Source: an uncultured Alphaproteobacteria bacterium
Lineage (GTDB): Bacteria > Pseudomonadota > Alphaproteobacteria > HIMB59 > GCA-002718135
Reading direction: 5' to 3'
Assembly (NCBI GenBank): GCA_902602515.1
Contig: CACKRG010000003.1
Location: 150,784 to 214,783, forward strand
DNA length: 64,000 nucleotides
In this document: piece after piece, positions 57,992-64,000 of the stretch
Layout: each line of letters opens with the position of its first letter
Position numbering within the stretch: position 1 is the stretch's first letter
Notes under the pieces: generated by a model
What the model saw: only the letters and a program-made list of their open reading frames with translations
Told to the model about the DNA's origin: nothing
Database searches by the model: none
Position numbers and translations under genes: made by a program

Positions 57992-59006
57992 ATCTTGATA
58001 TATGAAAACGTTTTTTTATATACCTTGCTAAAAGAATACCCATAATAAAAAAAATTAGTACTGAAAGTGAAGTTCCATTACCACTTCCAAAAAAAGAGCC
58101 CAAATATATAAACAAAAAGATTATTGAAGATGAAATTATTTTATATTGAAGGCCTAGAAAAGAACCTATTATAAGAAATGAAATAATAAATAGTGTATTA
58201 CCTAAACCCATTCCAAAATATGAACCTACATATGCCATATATAAAGAGGTAAATATTATGGATATATTAGTTGAACGATCATTATCAAAAAATCTGGCCT
58301 TTAATAGATAATAAAAAGATTTAATGCCGTCAATCCAGGTAATCTTTTTACCTTGCGATTTGGTTCTAAAATAATAAGACACACCATATTCGTATATAAA
58401 AAATTTGTTTCTAACTATTTGAGATGCTAAATCAATTTCTATCCCAAAATCGTTAACCGTTAAATTAATTTTATCTACCACACTACGATGTAATATTTTT
58501 AAACCGCAATGCACATCACTTAAAGATTGTGAGAAAAAAATATTAAATATAAAAGAATTTATCTTACCAACTAATGTATTTACAAAATAATTATTTTTCT
58601 TTAATTTGCCTGATAAGTATCTACTACCAAAAATACATTTTATAATATTATTATTTTTTATTATTTGATACATCTCATTTGCATCTTCAATATCCAATTC
58701 TAAATCTGCATCTTGTAATAGTATATATTCACCAGATGAATTATTAATTCCAACTTGTATTGCTTTTCCTTTACCAGAATTTTTTTCTAAACTTACTATC
58801 TTTAGGTTAAAATTGTAATTACTATTTTTTTCGAATGAAGCTAAAATCTCTGCGGAACTATCTGTTGAGCCATCATCAACAAAAATTAGTTCGATAGATT
58901 TATTATTAAAAAATTTTATGATTTGATTAAAGAGAGTTTTTAAATATTGATCTTCATTATATACTGGAATAATAATTGATAGATTTATTTTATTCTCTTG
59001 GGGCAT
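57975..59006 (-). CDS. Membrane-anchored GT2 glycosyltransferase (dolichyl/undecaprenyl-phosphate sugar synthase type)
   Basis: A 343-residue protein. The N-terminal GT-A domain has LSIIIPVYNEDQYLK, FVDDGSTDSS, LLQDADLELD (the D-x-D-like metal site) and IFGSRYLSGK. The catalytic-region motif is SDVHCGLKILHR, and YYFRTKSQGKKITWIDGIKS links to four hydrophobic segments (residues about 240-330). The layout matches enzymes that load a sugar on undecaprenyl or dolichyl phosphate. The start overlaps the end of regA by 17 bases. The sugar is unknown; a surface-glycan role fits the neighbouring O-antigen gene. Confidence 0.85.
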   Translation of the reverse strand: MPQENKINLSIIIPVYNEDQYLKTLFNQIIKFFNNKSIELIFVDDGSTDSSAEILASFEKNSNYNFNLKIVSLEKNSGKGKAIQVGINNSSGEYILLQDADLELDIEDANEMYQIIKNNNIIKCIFGSRYLSGKLKKNNYFVNTLVGKINSFIFNIFFSQSLSDVHCGLKILHRSVVDKINLTVNDFGIEIDLASQIVRNKFFIYEYGVSYYFRTKSQGKKITWIDGIKSFYYLLKARFFDNDRSTNISIIFTSLYMAYVGSYFGMGLGNTLFIISFLIIGSFLGLQYKIISSSIIFLFIYLGSFFGSGNGTSLSVLIFFIMGILLARYIKKRFHISRFNYLF

Positions 59007-59517
59007 GCTTATTTAGAATTCTCTGTAGTGTTCTTCTGTGCATGCGAAGTCTTCTAGCGGTTTCAGAAACATTTCGATTACACTGTATAAACACTCTTTG
59101 GATATGTTCCCATCTAATTCTATCAGCCGTCATAGGATTATCTGGTGGTGGTGGAAGAATTTCTTTAGAATTTGTCAATGCATCATAAATTTGATCAATT
59201 TCTGCTGGTTTTGGTAAATAATCAACAGCACCAGACTTTATAGCGGCAACTGCTGTTGCAATATTCCCATAACCAGTAAGTAATAAAGACTTAGTTTTTG
59301 GACTTATTTTTTGCATTTCCTTGATTAATTCTAAACCTGATCCATCCTCTAATCTCATATCAACTATAGCGTAATCATATTGGTTTTCATTTACTTTATT
59401 TAAAGATTCTTTGAAACTGAATGATGATTCAACATCAAAACCTTTTTTTTCCATAGAACGAGTTAATCTTTCTCTAAATGGAAGATCGTCGTCAACAATA
59501 AGTAATTTCATATTCAT
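58990..59517 (-). CDS. regA: RegA/PrrA/ActR-type global redox response regulator
   Basis: A 175-residue response regulator. The receiver domain has LLIVDDDLPFRERLTRSME, the phosphorylated Asp53 in IVDMRLEDGSG, LLLTGYGNIATAVAAIKSGA and the conserved YLPKPA. A proline-rich linker (PPPP) precedes a Fis-type helix-turn-helix, RRLRMHRRTLQRILNKHAP, almost identical to that of RegA in other alphaproteobacteria. RegA controls respiration, photosynthesis and carbon or nitrogen fixation genes in response to redox state. An ATG two codons in (59511) is an alternative start. It overlaps regB by four bases (ATGA). Confidence 0.95.
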   Translation of the reverse strand: MNMKLLIVDDDLPFRERLTRSMEKKGFDVESSFSFKESLNKVNENQYDYAIVDMRLEDGSGLELIKEMQKISPKTKSLLLTGYGNIATAVAAIKSGAVDYLPKPAEIDQIYDALTNSKEILPPPPDNPMTADRIRWEHIQRVFIQCNRNVSETARRLRMHRRTLQRILNKHAPRE

Positions 59518-60743
59518 ATACTTAAGATAGAGTTTTCAAAATGTATTTCAACAACAGCGTTATTATCTTTTGAATTATAAAATTTTATTTTTCCACCCAT
59601 ATTTTCAATTAAATTTTTTGAAATAAATATTCCTAGACCCATTCCCTCATTATTTTTTGATACATAAGGCTCTCCAAGTTTATCAAATATTTCTTTAGAA
59701 AAACCAAGCCCATCATCAGAAATTTTTATTAAAACACTATTCTCCAAATATTCAATTTGACAATTTACATTTCTTTTTGCATATAAAATTGCATTTTGAA
59801 TAATATTACCTAATGCATACATCATCTCATCTTTAAATATAATCTCAGGTTCTTCATCTTTAATATTCCTAGTAATTTTTAAATTTTTATTTTTGTTGAA
59901 TTTATCAAAATTAATTTTAATTAAGTCTGAAATTTTTACCTTTTCTAAAAATTTATCTTTAAGTTTTAATGGGTTTTGAGACAATTTTTGTAATATTTCT
60001 TTACATCTATCAGCTTGTGATTTTAATAATATTATATCTTTTAGAATTGTCTCATTTTTAATAAGATCTTTATCTTTAATTAAATCATTCAAAACTAAAA
60101 AAATTGTATTTAATGGCGTTCCTAATTCATGAGCTGCTGCTGCACTTAATGATCCTACTTCAGTAATTTTTTTTTGATTCAGTATTTGAAGTTTTGAAAC
60201 AGATAATGCATTAGAAATTTTACGTGAAGAACTAGCAAAAAGGTAGGCATAAATTGCAATAAAAACCACTGTTGTAATTAAAGATACTACTAAACCAAAA
60301 TTATATATTTCAGGTAATATAAATTCATTTCCAAGTTTAAGTGGTATAAAGAAAAAATTTAAAACTATTATAATAATTATTGATATTGAAGACAAAATTA
60401 CAGTAAGTAAAGCTGGCAAGTATGATGCTGATGTAATTACAGGTGCTAAAATTAAAATTGAAAAAGGATTTACAATGCCTCCAGTAAGAAAGAGTAAAAT
60501 GCCAAGTTGCAAAGTATCAAATAATAAATATGAGAATGCTTTTATATTACTAATTGATTTATTTTTTCTTTCTTCAAGATAAGAGTAAAAATTTATAGCT
60601 ACTGAAAATAAAATTATAATTAAAGCTTCAAAAAATGGTATTTTAATATTTAATATAAAAGAAGCAAACAGAATTGCTATTAGTTGACCAAAAATTGCTA
60701 TCCATCTAATCTTTATTAAATTGCCAAGTAGAATTGTATTCAT
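59514..60743 (-). CDS. regB: RegB/PrrB/ActS-type redox sensor histidine kinase
   Basis: A 409-residue kinase with six membrane segments in the first 170 residues. The loop motif GGIVNPF at residues 88-94 is the ubiquinone-binding heptapeptide G-G-x-x-N-P-F. The H-box is AAHELGTPLNTIFL with His205, and the redox-sensing Cys is retained as Cys247 in ADRCKEIL. The ATP-binding domain has LGNIIQNAILYA, KISDDGLGFS and GMGLGIFISKNLI. It phosphorylates RegA when the quinone pool is reduced, by analogy with Rhodobacter. It is six bases downstream of gyrB, an unusual neighbour. Confidence 0.95.
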   Translation of the reverse strand: MNTILLGNLIKIRWIAIFGQLIAILFASFILNIKIPFFEALIIILFSVAINFYSYLEERKNKSISNIKAFSYLLFDTLQLGILLFLTGGIVNPFSILILAPVITSASYLPALLTVILSSISIIIIIVLNFFFIPLKLGNEFILPEIYNFGLVVSLITTVVFIAIYAYLFASSSRKISNALSVSKLQILNQKKITEVGSLSAAAAHELGTPLNTIFLVLNDLIKDKDLIKNETILKDIILLKSQADRCKEILQKLSQNPLKLKDKFLEKVKISDLIKINFDKFNKNKNLKITRNIKDEEPEIIFKDEMMYALGNIIQNAILYAKRNVNCQIEYLENSVLIKISDDGLGFSKEIFDKLGEPYVSKNNEGMGLGIFISKNLIENMGGKIKFYNSKDNNAVVEIHFENSILSI

Positions 60744-60749
60744 TAAGAT

Positions 60750-64000
<3,251 letters not shown>

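Overview
The window looks like a very AT-rich, tightly packed chromosome segment from a streamlined alphaproteobacterium, probably free-living and marine (SAR11-, HIMB59- or AEGEAN-169-like; the exact lineage cannot be fixed from this sequence alone). The alphaproteobacterial placement rests on several gene families and gene orders seen together: RegB/RegA with the quinone-motif kinase and the near-invariant RegA helix-turn-helix, a ChvG/ChvI-type pair, an NDUFA9-like reductase, the tsaE-amgK-murU block, the trpF-trpB-trpA-accD-folC block, and the GltB/GltD pair. Almost every intergenic gap is under 50 bp and many genes overlap, as in streamlined genomes. No insertion sequence, CRISPR array, prophage or rRNA operon was seen.

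Layout from left to right. (1) 1-6088: the end of a HisN-type histidinol phosphatase, then a complete YejABEF peptide/microcin-C type ABC importer. (2) 6093-10900: the accessory part of the window, with a TPR-methyltransferase fusion, a membrane-anchored SGNH hydrolase and a zinc-ribbon methyltransferase. The last of these sits between decayed copies of the tRNA-Ser(GGA) gene whose intact copy is at 10806-10895. (3) 10901-17385, minus strand: infC-rpmI-rplT-pheS-pheT-lepA, a translation operon followed at once by tRNA-Ser. (4) 17540-20576: three lipopolysaccharide-type glycosyltransferases. (5) 20606-28318: an alpha/beta hydrolase, gltB/gltD (ammonia assimilation) and an NDUFA9-like protein. 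(6) 28377-41218, plus strand: fifteen consecutive genes (rnd, kdsD, lptC, lptA, lptB, aroA, cmk, rpsA, ihfB, pyrF, trpF, trpB, trpA, accD, folC) with no gap above 5 bp. (7) 41213-48553, minus strand: chvI-chvG-ahcY-metK-tsaE-amgK-murU-trxA. (8) 48842-52839: nrdA-nrdB-glutaredoxin behind a probable NrdR operator. (9) 52836-55715, minus strand: polA and a previously unlisted 42-codon gene resembling the ribosome-rescue factor ArfA. (10) 55747-64000: an orphan ABC ATPase, an O-antigen ligase/polymerase, a membrane GT2, and recF-gyrB-regB-regA running leftward.

Functionally the segment is mostly core metabolism and information processing: nitrogen assimilation, tryptophan and aromatic synthesis, the methyl cycle (metK/ahcY), deoxynucleotide supply, translation, LPS transport and envelope sensing. 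The best candidates for something new are the tRNA-Ser-bounded mini-island at about 9.26-10.81 kb, the ArfA-like small gene at 52836-52964, the absence of addAB between murU and trxA, the infC gene with no ATG start, and the unusual Glu metal ligand in NrdB. No clearly unprecedented multi-gene system was recognised.
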